This document shows, piece by piece, positions 17,088 through 26,821 of a DNA stretch of 64,000 nt. How positions within the stretch are numbered: position 1 is the first letter of the stretch; every line of letters starts with the position of its first letter. A program made the position numbers and the translations under genes. The notes beneath the pieces are model-generated. The model did not search any database. It saw nothing but the letters and a program-made list of their open reading frames with translations, and was not told where the DNA came from. This stretch comes from CAYQNU01 sp964419055 (GTDB lineage: Bacteria; Bacteroidota; Bacteroidia; Flavobacteriales_D; Parvicellaceae), in the NCBI GenBank assembly GCA_964419055.1, contig CAYQNU010000012.1:54950-118949 (forward strand), read 5' to 3'.

Positions 17088-17111
17088 AAAATTTATATTT
17101 TTTTGTATGGT

Positions 17112-17119
17112 CAAAGATA
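17112..17119 (-). promoter_or_regulatory. -7 element of fhs
   Basis: TATCTTTG on the minus strand exactly fits TAnnTTTG and lies 24 bases before the ATG at 17087, fixing the start. No clear -33. Confidence 0.6.
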
Positions 17120-17212
17120 GAAAAAAAGTGATATCAGAATATTTTAAACATAAAATTATCGCGGTTAAATTTAATTGTACTATATATTTTCTAATCTTTG
17201 CAAGGATTAAAT

Positions 17213-20137
17213 ATGAAAGGAATAATAATAAGTATAGTTGTTGGTTTGATTTGTGCAGCTACAGGTATTATTCAAGCACAATATCCGAGTTATTTTCAAA
17301 TCACTACAGAAGAAGGTTTACCGTCTAACGAAGTGTATAGTTTGGTTGAAGATTCCCAAGGATTCATTTGGTTGGGGTGTGATGCCGGTTTATTTAAATA
17401 TGATGGAATTCGTTTTATACCTTTTAAAAACAAAAATTTACAATCAAAATCAATTACCGGGCTTACGGTTTCAAAGTCGGGAAGAATTTATTGTTACACC
17501 TTTAAAGGGCAGCTTTTTTATGTGGAGAATAATAAAATGTTTGAATTGAACCATTCATTAACCAGTATTTCTCATATTGTTTGTGATGAAGAAGGAAATT
17601 TATGGATAAATCACCTCAACGGACTTTCCATGTATAATGAAAACACTGAAAATTGGAAAGACTTTACTAACTTTTCATTTGAAAAATTTAATTATACCAA
17701 TAGTGGATTTGTTGATAAACTCAATCAATATTGGTTTGTAAATGAAGGTGGATTATCTTTAATTAAAAAGGGTAAATTGATTCATTATGAATTCGATTAT
17801 AAAACTATTAATTCGTTATCTGGAAATTTCTTTTTTGCAAGTAACTCACCTGAAAACAACTGGTTCATATCTCGAATTAATGGAATAATTTATACGATTA
17901 GTGAGCAGAACAAACTCATAGAATATAAAGATGATACCTTAATTGAACTTTTAAAATCTCGAAAAATCAACAACATTATACCCTTAAGCGATAATGAGTT
18001 ATGGATATGTACGTATACGGGAATAATTAAATATGATATTAAATTAAAAACAGCAATATTATGGTATCCCTATTTAGCCTTTTCAAACTGCATAAAAGAT
18101 AGTAGCGGAACAATTTGGCTTTCGACCTTGCAAAACGGAATAATACGGATACCAAATCCAAGCAATCAAGTTTGGAACTCAAAAAACAAAGGAATTCAAC
18201 ATGATTTATTAAACAAAATAGCAGGAAATAAGGATGCTATTTATTTTGCTTCGTTGGATGGATTTGTTGGTGTTTTGGATAAAAAGAACGAAAATGTTTC
18301 GATAATTGCCAATGATGTTCAAGGAGATATTCAACAAATGTATTTCGACACCAACACAAAACTGCTATATTATTCCATAAACAATTCATTATATACTTAT
18401 TCAAATGGAAAAGTAACAACTGTAAACTCCAGTGTTTTTCCACTAAAGTGCATGTTGAAAGTTGACGATAGTTTCATTCTAGCCACCTCATTTGGCTGTT
18501 ATGCCACCAATAATATCGCTAATTTAGATAGTTCTCAAATATTAAATAGTAATTGGTCTAGAACCTTAAATTGGATTTCAAAATCCAAAAAACTTTGGAT
18601 AGGTACCAACAACGGTCTTTTTTTATACCAAAAAAAAGGTGATTTATGGAAACAACAGCATCAATTATTGGATTCTACTCAAATTGTTACGACAGAATTG
18701 GATACTGTAAATGAATTGCTTTACGCAATAACTTTTGAAGGTAAAATCTAAGCTATTGATAAAAACAATAAACTTATCTATTTGAATCAATTAAATGAAA
18801 GCGTTCAAGCGAATCAAATAACTCTTGATGAAAACAGACTATATATTACTACTAATAGCGGCTTATGGATATGGAATATAAATGAAAAGTATTGGACTAA
18901 CATTACCAAAAATAATGGTTTAGCTTCGAATAATATTCAATCGATTCTAATAGATGAAAGTTTTTTGTGGTTAACCACAGGAAATGGCCTTCAAAAAATT
19001 AGTAAAGACAACTTTCCGTATGGAAAAAAATCACGCTTGTATTTGAAACAATTACTAATTAATGGCAAGGTATATAAAGAATATAATAACATCCAAATGG
19101 ATTATAAACATGCCATTGCATTTCAATTAGAATCAACAAATTATACTTCCAATGGTAATTTCAAATATGCCTATCGTATAAAAACCATTGATACCAATTG
19201 GATTTATTTCCCGGGATCTATTGAGCAAATAGAACTATTAAAATTGCCCTCTGGACCCTTTGAAATTGAAATCAAATCGATTGATGTATTTGGTAATGAT
19301 TCTGAAAATACCATTTTATTAAAAGGAAATGTAAATCCTCCATTTTGGCAAAAGTGGTGGTTTTTTATTTTAATCATTTCCTTCGTGTTACTAATTTCTT
19401 GGATGATATTCAAACTTAGAATTAAAACCATACGCAAAAATCAAAGAAAAGAAATTGAGCATATTCAGTTAGAAAATGAATTACGCTTGACCCAACAAGC
19501 CGCATTAAAAGCTCAAATGAATCCTCATTTTTTGTTTAATGTATTGAATTCAATAAAGGGTTATATTTATGACAATGATAAAAAAAATGCTGTAAATTAT
19601 CTTAATAATTTTTCGGAATTGGTAAGAAAGGTACTGACATTAAGCTCGTTACCAATTGTTAAGTTAAAAGATGAAATTGAGGTGTTAGAATTGTACATCC
19701 AATTGGAAGCAATGCTGCTGGATGGTGAGTTTGAGTTTACCAAAAAAATTGATTCTGATTTTGATATCGATACTGTAGAAATTCCTTCATTGATTATTCA
19801 ACCGTATATTGAAAATGCTTTCAAACATGGTTTACGACATAAAAGAGGCAAGAAAATACTCCAATTAAAAATTCAATTAGACCAAAAAGAGGAGATTTTG
19901 TCAGTCGAAATTACCGATAATGGTATAGGAAGAGTTGCTTCTTATGAATTAAATTCGCACACCAAACAACACGATTCATTTGCTACCAAAGCAAATGAAA
20001 AACGAATAGATTTATTGAATTATAAAAAATCAGGAATTATTGGTGTAAGTGTAATAGATCTAAATCAAAATGAGCATAAAACTGTTGGTACAAGAGTAAT
20101 TTTAAAAATACATTTGCAAAATGGTTCAAACAAATAA
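17213..20137 (+). pseudogene. Propeller-type LytS sensor histidine kinase interrupted by one in-frame TAA
   Basis: Two open frames (17213-18751 and from 18752 to 20137) share one reading frame and together make a complete ligand-sensing kinase of about 973 residues, broken only by TAA at 18749-18751. In order: signal peptide, two-component regulator propeller blades (repeated DxxGxxWLGCDxGL and LWIGTNNGL-type motifs) through residue 590, a Y_Y_Y domain (around 600-690), one membrane helix (about 715-735), and a LytS-type His_kinase domain with QMNPHFLFN (phospho-acceptor His near 768) and a HATPase region with ENAFKHG and DNGIG. The stop falls in the last propeller blades; sequence on both sides is conserved-looking, so TAT to TAA (Tyr) is a likely change. 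Either a recent pseudogene, a read error, or a gene whose kinase half is reinitiated internally (TTG at 18782). Its LytTR partner overlaps the end by 17 bases and is intact. Confidence 0.85.
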
Positions 20138-20897
20138 AATAAAATCCATCATTATTGATGATTCTGCGCAAGCGCGTAAATTATTGCGTTTGATGTTAGC
20201 AGAGCTAGCCGATGATGTCTTTTTGATTGGTGAAGCTGAAAATGCCACTGAAGGATTTGAATTGATTACGAAACTTAACCCGGATGTTGTTTTTTTAGAT
20301 ATCGAAATGCCAGGTAAATCAGGCTTGCAACTCGTTGAGGAATTAAATCAACTTAATACAAATTTAAATGTAATTTTCACTACGGCCTATAACGAATTTG
20401 CTATTAAAGCATTCCGACTTTCAGCTGTTGATTATCTCCTTAAACCAATTGTAGAAAGTCATTTGGTTGAGGCTTTGAATAAAATTAGAACAAATAAATT
20501 AGTTACGATAGATCATTCTCTACTAGAAGGGTTGCAAATTAACCTTCGTTCCACTGTTGACCAAGTTCTTACCTTACCTGTTCAAAATGGATATGACTAT
20601 ATTCCTATTGATGATATTGAATATTTAGAAGCGGATGGTTCTTATGTTACTATTCATTTTGCAAATTCAAATTCAAAAATTATATCTAAAAATTTAAAAT
20701 ATTTTGAGAACTTATTGACTGAGTACCTATCATTTTGTCGAATTCATCGTTCGTATATAATAAACATTCATTTTATGGTACGATTTGAAAAATCGGATAG
20801 AGGAAAAATAATAATGAGAAACGGAGTTGTATTGGATTTATCACGTGAAAGAAGAACATCATTTTTACAAACCTTAAAAGATTTCAAAAGAATATAA
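20121..20897 (+). CDS. LytTR-family response regulator
   Basis: A 258-residue DNA-binding response regulator. The receiver domain (about residues 8-120) has the acidic pair IDD, the phospho-acceptor aspartate in VVFLDIEMPGKSG, the threonine in FTTAYNE and the lysine in YLLKPI. A LytTR DNA-binding domain (about 155-255) follows, with YLEADGSYVTIH and FCRIHRSYIIN. It overlaps the 3' end of the LytS-type kinase gene by 17 bases, so the two form a translationally coupled pair. Targets are unknown. Because the kinase carries an in-frame stop, this regulator may be without its normal input. The stop codon overlaps the left inverted repeat of the 20896-21149 element. Confidence 0.92.
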   Translation: MVQTNKIKSIIIDDSAQARKLLRLMLAELADDVFLIGEAENATEGFELITKLNPDVVFLDIEMPGKSGLQLVEELNQLNTNLNVIFTTAYNEFAIKAFRLSAVDYLLKPIVESHLVEALNKIRTNKLVTIDHSLLEGLQINLRSTVDQVLTLPVQNGYDYIPIDDIEYLEADGSYVTIHFANSNSKIISKNLKYFENLLTEYLSFCRIHRSYIINIHFMVRFEKSDRGKIIMRNGVVLDLSRERRTSFLQTLKDFKRI

Positions 20898-21149
20898 TTA
20901 ACGTGAGTTCGACCTAAGAATTTTGTCAAACCACCTAATTTAAAGAATCTATAAATCTTAAAATTCAAGAAAAATTATAAACGTTTAATAATCAAATTGA
21001 ATTCGTATTTTTGAGAACATTATGAATGTTAATCATCGTCTTTGTCGTTAAATTTTTTCATGATAGCCTGCTATCCCTCTAAAATTTGCCTAAAATCCAA
21101 TAACTTCCATTCATTTTGACGTCATTCTTATATCCAACTCACGTTAATT
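20896..21149. mobile_element. 254-bp MITE-like element with perfect terminal inverted repeats
   Basis: AATTAACGTGAGTT (20896-20909) and AACTCACGTTAATT (21136-21149) are perfect 14-base inverted repeats enclosing a non-coding stretch with no transposase. The left 31 bases recur with two mismatches at 57191-57222. The element begins within the stop codon of the LytTR gene. The size and structure fit a miniature inverted-repeat transposable element; the parent transposase is not in the window. Apart from this, the gap 20898-21250 holds nothing recognisable. Confidence 0.6.
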
Positions 21150-21250
21150 AATGCTATTCGTGAAGTAAATTGTGCTGTTTATAAAGTTTTGCCCGACACG
21201 ATTTTGAACTAGATTAATTTTAGAAAAAATAAATGACCAAATTTTAAATT

Positions 21251-22270
21251 ATGAAAAAACCACTACTTTTAAGCATCACTTTTATTTCATTTTTATCACT
21301 CTCGAAAATATCCTTTGCTCAATGTAACTTTCTAACTATTGCCGAAGCATCAGGAGATACATTACATTGTTCGGGTGGAGATGTATACCGCTCCGCAGTA
21401 GCCTATCATCCTACATTTGAATTATATTATAGCAATAATGCAGGTGGTACCGCTTCAAATGAAACCTTTGATTTAAATGGCAACTTAGTTCAAACTGAAT
21501 TGATACCTGATTACAGAGGATTCTGGTATAATGAAAATTTAGGCCTATTAGAAGGAAATACTTGGGGTTCTGGGATTGTTACTCATTCTGTTTTATCTAA
21601 TGGTCATTTGGGTGGAACCTCTTCATCAGTTGGAAATGCCATTACACCTAATGTGCAATCATGTGGTGTTTATGACCCTACTGCTGATGTGATTTATTAT
21701 TATGATAATGGAGTAATCAGCGGTCAAAATCGTTCAGATTTTAGTACCATTTCACCTATTACTTTAACGGGTTTAAGTTCATTTTCGAATGTAATTCTAT
21801 ATGAGTTAATTTATACGGGATGTACAGGAAATGAAATAGGTATTTATGATTATATTTCAAAAAGTCTGTATTTGTTTAACAAATCTACAGGAGCTCTTTC
21901 AACCACTATACAATTACCATCAGATGTAATTACACCTTCTTATACGGGATTTAATTTTTCATATGCTAATGAAATTGTTTGGATTTTTAATTCAACCATT
22001 AATAAGTGGGTTGGTTATAACATTTATGATCAAACCAATGGAATTGAGACGTTAGAAAAACCAATTATTGAAATCTATCCTAATCCTTCAAATAATTTTA
22101 TTAAAATTGAATTACCCGATGAAGAAACGGTAAGTTTGTATTCAATAACTGGAGAATTTATTGAATCGGTTCGCATTAACAAAAAAGGTACTTTGGATGT
22201 TTCTCAACTGCCTATTGGTGTGTACATTATAAAAACAGAAACCAATACAATGAAATTTATTAAAAATTAA
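21251..22270 (+). CDS. T9SS-secreted protein with C-terminal sorting domain
   Basis: A 339-residue protein with a signal peptide (residues 1-23, ending SFAQ) and a type A T9SS sorting domain over the last 75 residues: IYPNPSNNFIKIE near 275, SLYSITG, a LDVSQLPIGVYIIK strand and a terminal KFIKN. Such proteins cross the inner membrane by Sec and the outer membrane by the T9SS, and are then released or anchored. The mature part (24-265) looks like a beta propeller with no catalytic motif I recognise. It is followed by a strong terminator and is a separate unit from the two-component genes. Confidence 0.85.
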   Translation: MKKPLLLSITFISFLSLSKISFAQCNFLTIAEASGDTLHCSGGDVYRSAVAYHPTFELYYSNNAGGTASNETFDLNGNLVQTELIPDYRGFWYNENLGLLEGNTWGSGIVTHSVLSNGHLGGTSSSVGNAITPNVQSCGVYDPTADVIYYYDNGVISGQNRSDFSTISPITLTGLSSFSNVILYELIYTGCTGNEIGIYDYISKSLYLFNKSTGALSTTIQLPSDVITPSYTGFNFSYANEIVWIFNSTINKWVGYNIYDQTNGIETLEKPIIEIYPNPSNNFIKIELPDEETVSLYSITGEFIESVRINKKGTLDVSQLPIGVYIIKTETNTMKFIKN

Positions 22271-22304
22271 ATTGTCCATAATAATCGCTTTTTTTTAATA
22301 GCTT

Positions 22305-22339
22305 AAAGCCCATTTTCTATTTATAGAAGTGGGCTTTTT
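22305..22339 (+). terminator. Terminator of the first T9SS cargo gene
   Basis: AAAGCCCA (22305-22312) pairs with TGGGCTTT (22330-22337), with extra pairing inside (TTCTAT/ATAGAA), and runs into T residues. Confidence 0.85.
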
Positions 22340-22401
22340 GCTGTTTACAAAGTTAGATGTGTAGTTTGTAAAAATGGTTTAGATAGTATAATCATACACT
22401 A

Positions 22402-22409
22402 TAATTTTG
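22402..22409 (+). promoter_or_regulatory. -7 element of the second T9SS cargo gene
   Basis: TAATTTTG fits TAnnTTTG exactly, 23 bases before the ATG at 22433. No well-spaced -33 element. Confidence 0.55.
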
Positions 22410-22432
22410 ATTTAAAATTTAAACTTATTTCT

Positions 22433-23944
22433 ATGAAAAAAATTGTACTATCCATTTTTAGCGTTTTGATTTCAAGTGCCTTTTTTGCACAAATTGGTTC
22501 CTTTGATGCATCATTTAATGGCGGTAGTTATTATCAAACCATCAATTATTATTCTTCCAACCAAAAGATCATTGCCATAAATAATGAAAAATCGTTTTTC
22601 AATAACACAAATGGAACCTATACTCCAGGGCCTCCCTATGGTTCAACAAGCGGTGTATTTTCAAAAATAACGAATTCTTCAACTTCGGCCCTTGCTACGA
22701 ACATACATTCATTAACTTTCAATGGTGATCAATATCATGAAATTACGGATATGGACACTACTTCAGATGGTAAAATGGCCATTACTGGATATATGCGAAC
22801 GGATTTTATGACCCCCAACACAAGAGCTTTTGTGGGTTTGGTTAACGTATCTACTGGCGCTGTTGATGCTACCTTTAATAATGGTAATTATTATACTTTA
22901 CAAAGTTCAGGATTTTACAATGCACAACAATTAGAAGTTCAAAGTGATGACAAAATAATCATTGCCGGAGTTGAATCACTTAATAATTTTTTTATCAGAC
23001 GTTTTAATACTGACGGAACTATTGATACCGATTTTGGGAGCAGCGGAAATGCTGGAGCCACCTATTTTACTGTGTATGGATCTGGATCGCAAGAAATTAA
23101 AGACATGAAAATTATGAGTGATGGAAAAATTGTTGTAGCTGGTGTTGATATGGAAAATAGCGTTATAAAAGGTTTTGTTGCCCGATTTAATGCTGATGGA
23201 AGTATTGATAATTCATTTGGCACAAATGGAATTGCACCCGCTAGTTATGATGAATCCGCAAATAACAATCTAACTTCAATCGCTATCAATTCTTCCAATG
23301 AAATATATGTTTCTGGTGGAGTAAATTTTTCAGGAAATAGAGCTTTTTTATTTAAATTAGATGCTGATGGAAATTATGATGCTTCCTTTAGCACCTATAT
23401 TAATAGCAATGTTTCTCTTTTTTATAAAGTTAAAATACTTTCTAATGGCAAGTTATTAGCTAGTGGTTTCAACTTAAATAATTCAATTTCAGATGGTTCA
23501 TTTATGATGTTTAACCCTGATGGTTCATTAGAAAACACTTTTGGGACTAATGGAACTGCCTCGTTTGCATATGCTGGGTTAGGAAATGGTATTTGGATCA
23601 TTGATTTTGATGTTCAACCCGATGGTAAGATAATTTTTACGTGCAATTCATCAGCACAGTTTCAAGGTGCTACCTATATTGGAAGAATGTCTATGAGCAA
23701 CTCTTTCTCAACCATCCAAGAAAATGTAGCTACAAATTTAACCTTATATCCAAATCCTGCAAATAGTGTAGTTACCGTAAATGTAAATCAAAATACTATC
23801 CTCACTATTCTCAATTTGCAAGGAAAAGTATTGGATCAAATAGCTCTTAGTAATGGAGAACAAATTGATGTATCACATTTAAGTTCTGGTGTTTATTTCA
23901 TCAAAACATCCGAAGGTCAACAACTGAAATTTATCAAGGAATAA
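22433..23944 (+). CDS. T9SS-secreted protein with delta-60-type repeats
   Basis: A 503-residue exported protein: signal peptide (residues 1-19, ending FFAQ), then a propeller-like region built of delta-60-type repeats whose signature recurs as FNTDGTIDTDFGSSG, FNADGSIDNSFGTNG and FNPDGSLENTFGTNG, and a C-terminal T9SS type A sorting domain (about 430-503: LYPNPANSVVTV, LNLQGK, IDVSHLSSGVYFIK, LKFIKE). The repeat family is common in secreted bacterial proteins of unknown role. It neighbours another sorting-domain protein, but has its own -7 element (22402-22409) and terminator (23971-24009). Confidence 0.88.
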   Translation: MKKIVLSIFSVLISSAFFAQIGSFDASFNGGSYYQTINYYSSNQKIIAINNEKSFFNNTNGTYTPGPPYGSTSGVFSKITNSSTSALATNIHSLTFNGDQYHEITDMDTTSDGKMAITGYMRTDFMTPNTRAFVGLVNVSTGAVDATFNNGNYYTLQSSGFYNAQQLEVQSDDKIIIAGVESLNNFFIRRFNTDGTIDTDFGSSGNAGATYFTVYGSGSQEIKDMKIMSDGKIVVAGVDMENSVIKGFVARFNADGSIDNSFGTNGIAPASYDESANNNLTSIAINSSNEIYVSGGVNFSGNRAFLFKLDADGNYDASFSTYINSNVSLFYKVKILSNGKLLASGFNLNNSISDGSFMMFNPDGSLENTFGTNGTASFAYAGLGNGIWIIDFDVQPDGKIIFTCNSSAQFQGATYIGRMSMSNSFSTIQENVATNLTLYPNPANSVVTVNVNQNTILTILNLQGKVLDQIALSNGEQIDVSHLSSGVYFIKTSEGQQLKFIKE

Positions 23945-23970
23945 GATTTAAGAAGTAGTTTTTTCATAGG

Positions 23971-24009
23971 AAAAAGTCTCGAAACAGTTATTGTTTTGGG
24001 GCTTTTTTT
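23971..24009. terminator. Bidirectional terminator between cargo gene and sbtA
   Basis: A long stem (AAAAAGTCTCGAAACA with TGTTTTGGGGCTTTTT, several G-T pairs) separates two convergent genes. T run on the plus strand, A run (T tract) for the minus strand. Confidence 0.75.
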
Positions 24010-24025
24010 GTTTTTTGAATTTGGA

Positions 24026-24988
24026 TTATAGATTCTGAACAATATGGTAATAAATGGGCATTCCAATAGTTATGTTAATAGGGAATGTTACCGCTAATGC
24101 CATAGGTAAAAACAACCCTGGATTTGACTTGGGCACCGAAATTTTCATCGCAGCAGGAACCGCTATATAAGAAGCACTTGCAGCCAAAATTGTGAACATA
24201 AAACGATTGGAGACATCTTCTATAAACAATGAACTAATCAGCGCTATTAAACAACCATTTATCAACGGAATAAATAGAGCAAAGAGCAAAGGAAACCAAC
24301 CAAAAGAGAAGAATGCTTTTAATTTTTTTCCGCTGGTTATTCCCATATCTAATAAGAATATAGCTAAAAATCCTTTAAACAAATCATTTGTAAAAGGTTT
24401 GATTCCTTCTGCTTGCTGTGCATTTGCTAAATAACCAATTATCAAACTCCCCAAAATTAATAATACACTACCATTAGTAAATGAATGTTTAATAGCCGTA
24501 CGCTTTTTTATTTTTTCATTTTCATCTGTGTTAAAAGTAGATATTAAAACCAATCCCATAATGATTGCTGGCGATTCCATTAATGCCATTATGGCAACCA
24601 TATGACCATGAATATTCATGTCATGCGCTTCTAAATAGGAAACCGCTGTTACAAATGTAACGGCACTTACCGAACCATAGGCTGCAGCAATGGCACCAGC
24701 ATCAAAAACACTCAGTTTTCGTTTCAAAATAACAAAGGTATACAATGGAATAAATAAGGAAATAGCCACACCAAAAAGCATCGACCAAGCAATTTCAGAC
24801 GTAAATTGTTCATGAGAAAGCTCTTGACCTCCTTTGAAACCAATGGCGAATAATAGGTATAGCGAAATGAATTTTGAAGAATTTGGGGGAATTGCTAAAT
24901 CACTTTTAAGGTAAACGGCAACAATACCCAAAACGAAAAATAATAAAGCAGGATTGGTTAAATTTTCAATTAAAAGACTAAAGTTCAT
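24026..24988 (-). CDS. sbtA: SbtA-type sodium-dependent bicarbonate permease
   Basis: A 320-residue membrane protein with about ten hydrophobic segments, of the family typified by cyanobacterial SbtA (bicarbonate taken up with sodium). The opening ENLTNPALLFFVLG, the GFKGG segment near residue 50, AAAYGSVSAVTFVTA (helix-break region) and the C-terminal ASASYIAVPAA are family-like, with a repeat relation between the N- and C-terminal halves. Bicarbonate specificity in Bacteroidota is inferred from the family. It is the last gene of a seven-gene leftward run (gaps 14-85 bases or overlapping) with a CbbR-like regulator at the far end. No SbtB (PII-like) gene is adjacent, but a CutA-like small protein is encoded four genes upstream. 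Confidence 0.85.
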   Translation of the reverse strand: MNFSLLIENLTNPALLFFVLGIVAVYLKSDLAIPPNSSKFISLYLLFAIGFKGGQELSHEQFTSEIAWSMLFGVAISLFIPLYTFVILKRKLSVFDAGAIAAAYGSVSAVTFVTAVSYLEAHDMNIHGHMVAIMALMESPAIIMGLVLISTFNTDENEKIKKRTAIKHSFTNGSVLLILGSLIIGYLANAQQAEGIKPFTNDLFKGFLAIFLLDMGITSGKKLKAFFSFGWFPLLFALFIPLINGCLIALISSLFIEDVSNRFMFTILAASASYIAVPAAMKISVPKSNPGLFLPMALAVTFPINITIGMPIYYHIVQNL

Positions 24989-25016
24989 TTTACTTTATAG
25001 TATTAGTTATGTTTAG

Positions 25017-25970
25017 TTATTTTTGTGAAGCTCTTTTCAGTCGGTCGTTAATGGCTTTTCCAACACCTAAGTCTGGCACGAATTGGGCTAGTATGACATC
25101 TAATTGTAGAGCATCTAATCGAATCATTGCTGAATACAAGTTTTTAGCTGCTTCGTCTAAGTTTCCAGAAACAGATAAAAATTCCATTTCACAGTGGTCT
25201 TTGATCTGAACTTCTTTGTCAAACAACAGCAATCCCTTCTTTAATCCATTCAATGTTTTGATATCATTTTGTATATTTTCCGTTACTATAAATGTTGTTT
25301 TAGGAGAATAATGGCGGCTGAACATACCCGGTGCTATTGGTTTTACATCATCAAATCGGTCGAAGTTCAATGTACCACAAACTTCTTGAATGGCTTCCAA
25401 AGCTACCGAACCATATCGATAAAGTGTGGGGCGATCATTTTCAAACCCTATGATTGTTGACTCAACACCTTTTTCGCAACTACCTCCGTCCAAAACAAAT
25501 TCAAGCTTCTTTCCAAAATAATTGGCTACATGTTTGGCATTAGTTGGGCTAACTTGTCCAAATGGATTGGCGCTTGGCGCAACCAATGGAAAATCAATAG
25601 ATTGCAATAGTTTCAAACAAAGTGGATGATTAGGAACTCTAACGGCTACCGTTTCTTTACCCGAAGTCACTGAATAAGGAATTGAAGGATGTTTTTTCAA
25701 CACCATAGTTAATGGCCCTGGCCAAAAATGATGCGCCAATTTATAGGCTAATTCAGGTATATCTGTCGCAACTTTGTCAAGTTCATTGACCGATGAAATA
25801 TGGACAATAAGTGGATTATTAGAAGGTCGATTTTTAAGTTTATAAATTTTATCAATAGCCTCCTCACTAAAAGCATTTCCTGCTAGTCCATAAACAGTTT
25901 CGGTTGGTAATCCAATTATTCCATTTGTAGAAACAATTTTCTTTGCCTGTTTACAATTTTTTGATATCAT
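25017..25970 (-). CDS. tsaC: Threonylcarbamoyl-AMP synthase (Sua5/YwlC type)
   Basis: A 317-residue Sua5-type enzyme that makes threonylcarbamoyl-AMP from threonine, ATP and bicarbonate for tRNA t6A formation. The YrdC domain covers about residues 1-190: GLPTETVYGLAG, KLKNRPSNNPL, WPGPLTMVL, VAVRVPNHP and APSANPFGQVSPT. The C-terminal Sua5 domain (about 205-317) with PGMFSRHYSPKT makes it the long form. It lies 14 bases from the zinc-ribbon gene and 28 bases from sbtA. Because its substrate includes bicarbonate, its place in this operon may be meaningful. It may be the only copy in the genome or an extra one; the window cannot tell. Confidence 0.93.
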   Translation of the reverse strand: MISKNCKQAKKIVSTNGIIGLPTETVYGLAGNAFSEEAIDKIYKLKNRPSNNPLIVHISSVNELDKVATDIPELAYKLAHHFWPGPLTMVLKKHPSIPYSVTSGKETVAVRVPNHPLCLKLLQSIDFPLVAPSANPFGQVSPTNAKHVANYFGKKLEFVLDGGSCEKGVESTIIGFENDRPTLYRYGSVALEAIQEVCGTLNFDRFDDVKPIAPGMFSRHYSPKTTFIVTENIQNDIKTLNGLKKGLLLFDKEVQIKDHCEMEFLSVSGNLDEAAKNLYSAMIRLDALQLDVILAQFVPDLGVGKAINDRLKRASQK

Positions 25971-25984
25971 AATTTTATACGTTT

Positions 25985-26821
25985 TTAAGGATTACAGATA
26001 TCACAATACATTGGATCTTCTACTTCTTTTCCTTTTGGAAATAGTTCATCTTTTGAATGATCGCATTTTAAACAACCTAATTGGTAACTCAATATACTTT
26101 TTGTTGGTGTTCCACATAAACCGCAGGGAAGTTCTGAGTTGGCTTTTACAATACCAAAACCCGGAGTTTGACATATAGGACACAACGATTTTACTTTGTC
26201 AGCTAATTTTTGAGCCAATAATTCAAGCCTTTTCATCCTTGTCGGATTATATAAAGCCCTCATATCGGTCTCAATAAATGCTTTGCCATATTTTGAGATA
26301 AAATCATGGTAAGTTTCAATCAAATATTCTTTGTCTACAATACCTTTTACTAGATTGTTGAATTCATCAGGGGAATCTTTTAATATAACCCCTTGAGTGG
26401 GAAAATTTACCTTTTTTATAAATTCTTCTAATTCAACTAAATTATTAATCTCCGAGCTATAATAATTGGTCTCTGTGCTAAGGTCCCTAACTATAATTTC
26501 AATATCATTTTTTTTGTCCATTAACATCAAAATTTCATCACCAGAGGGAACAAAAAATAATTGCGGATGAGGGCCAAATGATCCTTCACTTGCAATAGCT
26601 ATATCTACGTTAGCCATCTCCATTGCCTGTAAACATTTTATTCTAGCCGTTTCAATGGGATTACCTGATCGTTCCACTTCACCAGAAAAGGTACCTAATT
26701 GATCGGTATCAAAATCCTGAAGTACACAACATTTAACACCAAACTCCTTTTCAAAAATTGGAGCTATAACTCGTTCTTTATGATGTTTAGTAGCAACAAC
26801 TAAAAATCTGTCTTTAAACAT
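25985..26821 (-). CDS. DUF6671-like protein with C-terminal zinc ribbons
   Basis: A 278-residue protein of unknown function. The N-terminal two thirds (to about residue 210) are an alpha/beta domain with the segments FLVVATKHHKE, TARIKCLQAMEMANVDIAIASEGSFGPHP and IEIIVRDLSTET. The C-terminal 65 residues hold four CxxC pairs (CPIC, CGLC, CLKC, CDIC), making two probable zinc ribbons. I believe it belongs to the family called DUF6671 (from memory). The ATG at 26821 is preferred over a TTG at 26833; it overlaps the upstream gene by 22 bases, so translation is coupled. It sits in the middle of the IDH-to-SbtA operon, suggesting a role tied to its neighbours, perhaps nucleotide or metal sensing, but no function is assigned. 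Confidence 0.75.
   Translation of the reverse strand: MFKDRFLVVATKHHKERVIAPIFEKEFGVKCCVLQDFDTDQLGTFSGEVERSGNPIETARIKCLQAMEMANVDIAIASEGSFGPHPQLFFVPSGDEILMLMDKKNDIEIIVRDLSTETNYYSSEINNLVELEEFIKKVNFPTQGVILKDSPDEFNNLVKGIVDKEYLIETYHDFISKYGKAFIETDMRALYNPTRMKRLELLAQKLADKVKSLCPICQTPGFGIVKANSELPCGLCGTPTKSILSYQLGCLKCDHSKDELFPKGKEVEDPMYCDICNP

Noticed and set aside
18749..18751. Programmed stop-codon readthrough or selenocysteine
   Set aside because: The codon is TAA, not a recoding codon in known bacterial systems, and no downstream recoding hairpin was noticed; a mutation or read error is simpler.
20898..21250. Transposase gene inside the inverted-repeat element
   Set aside because: No open frame long enough for a transposase; only short frames with early stops.
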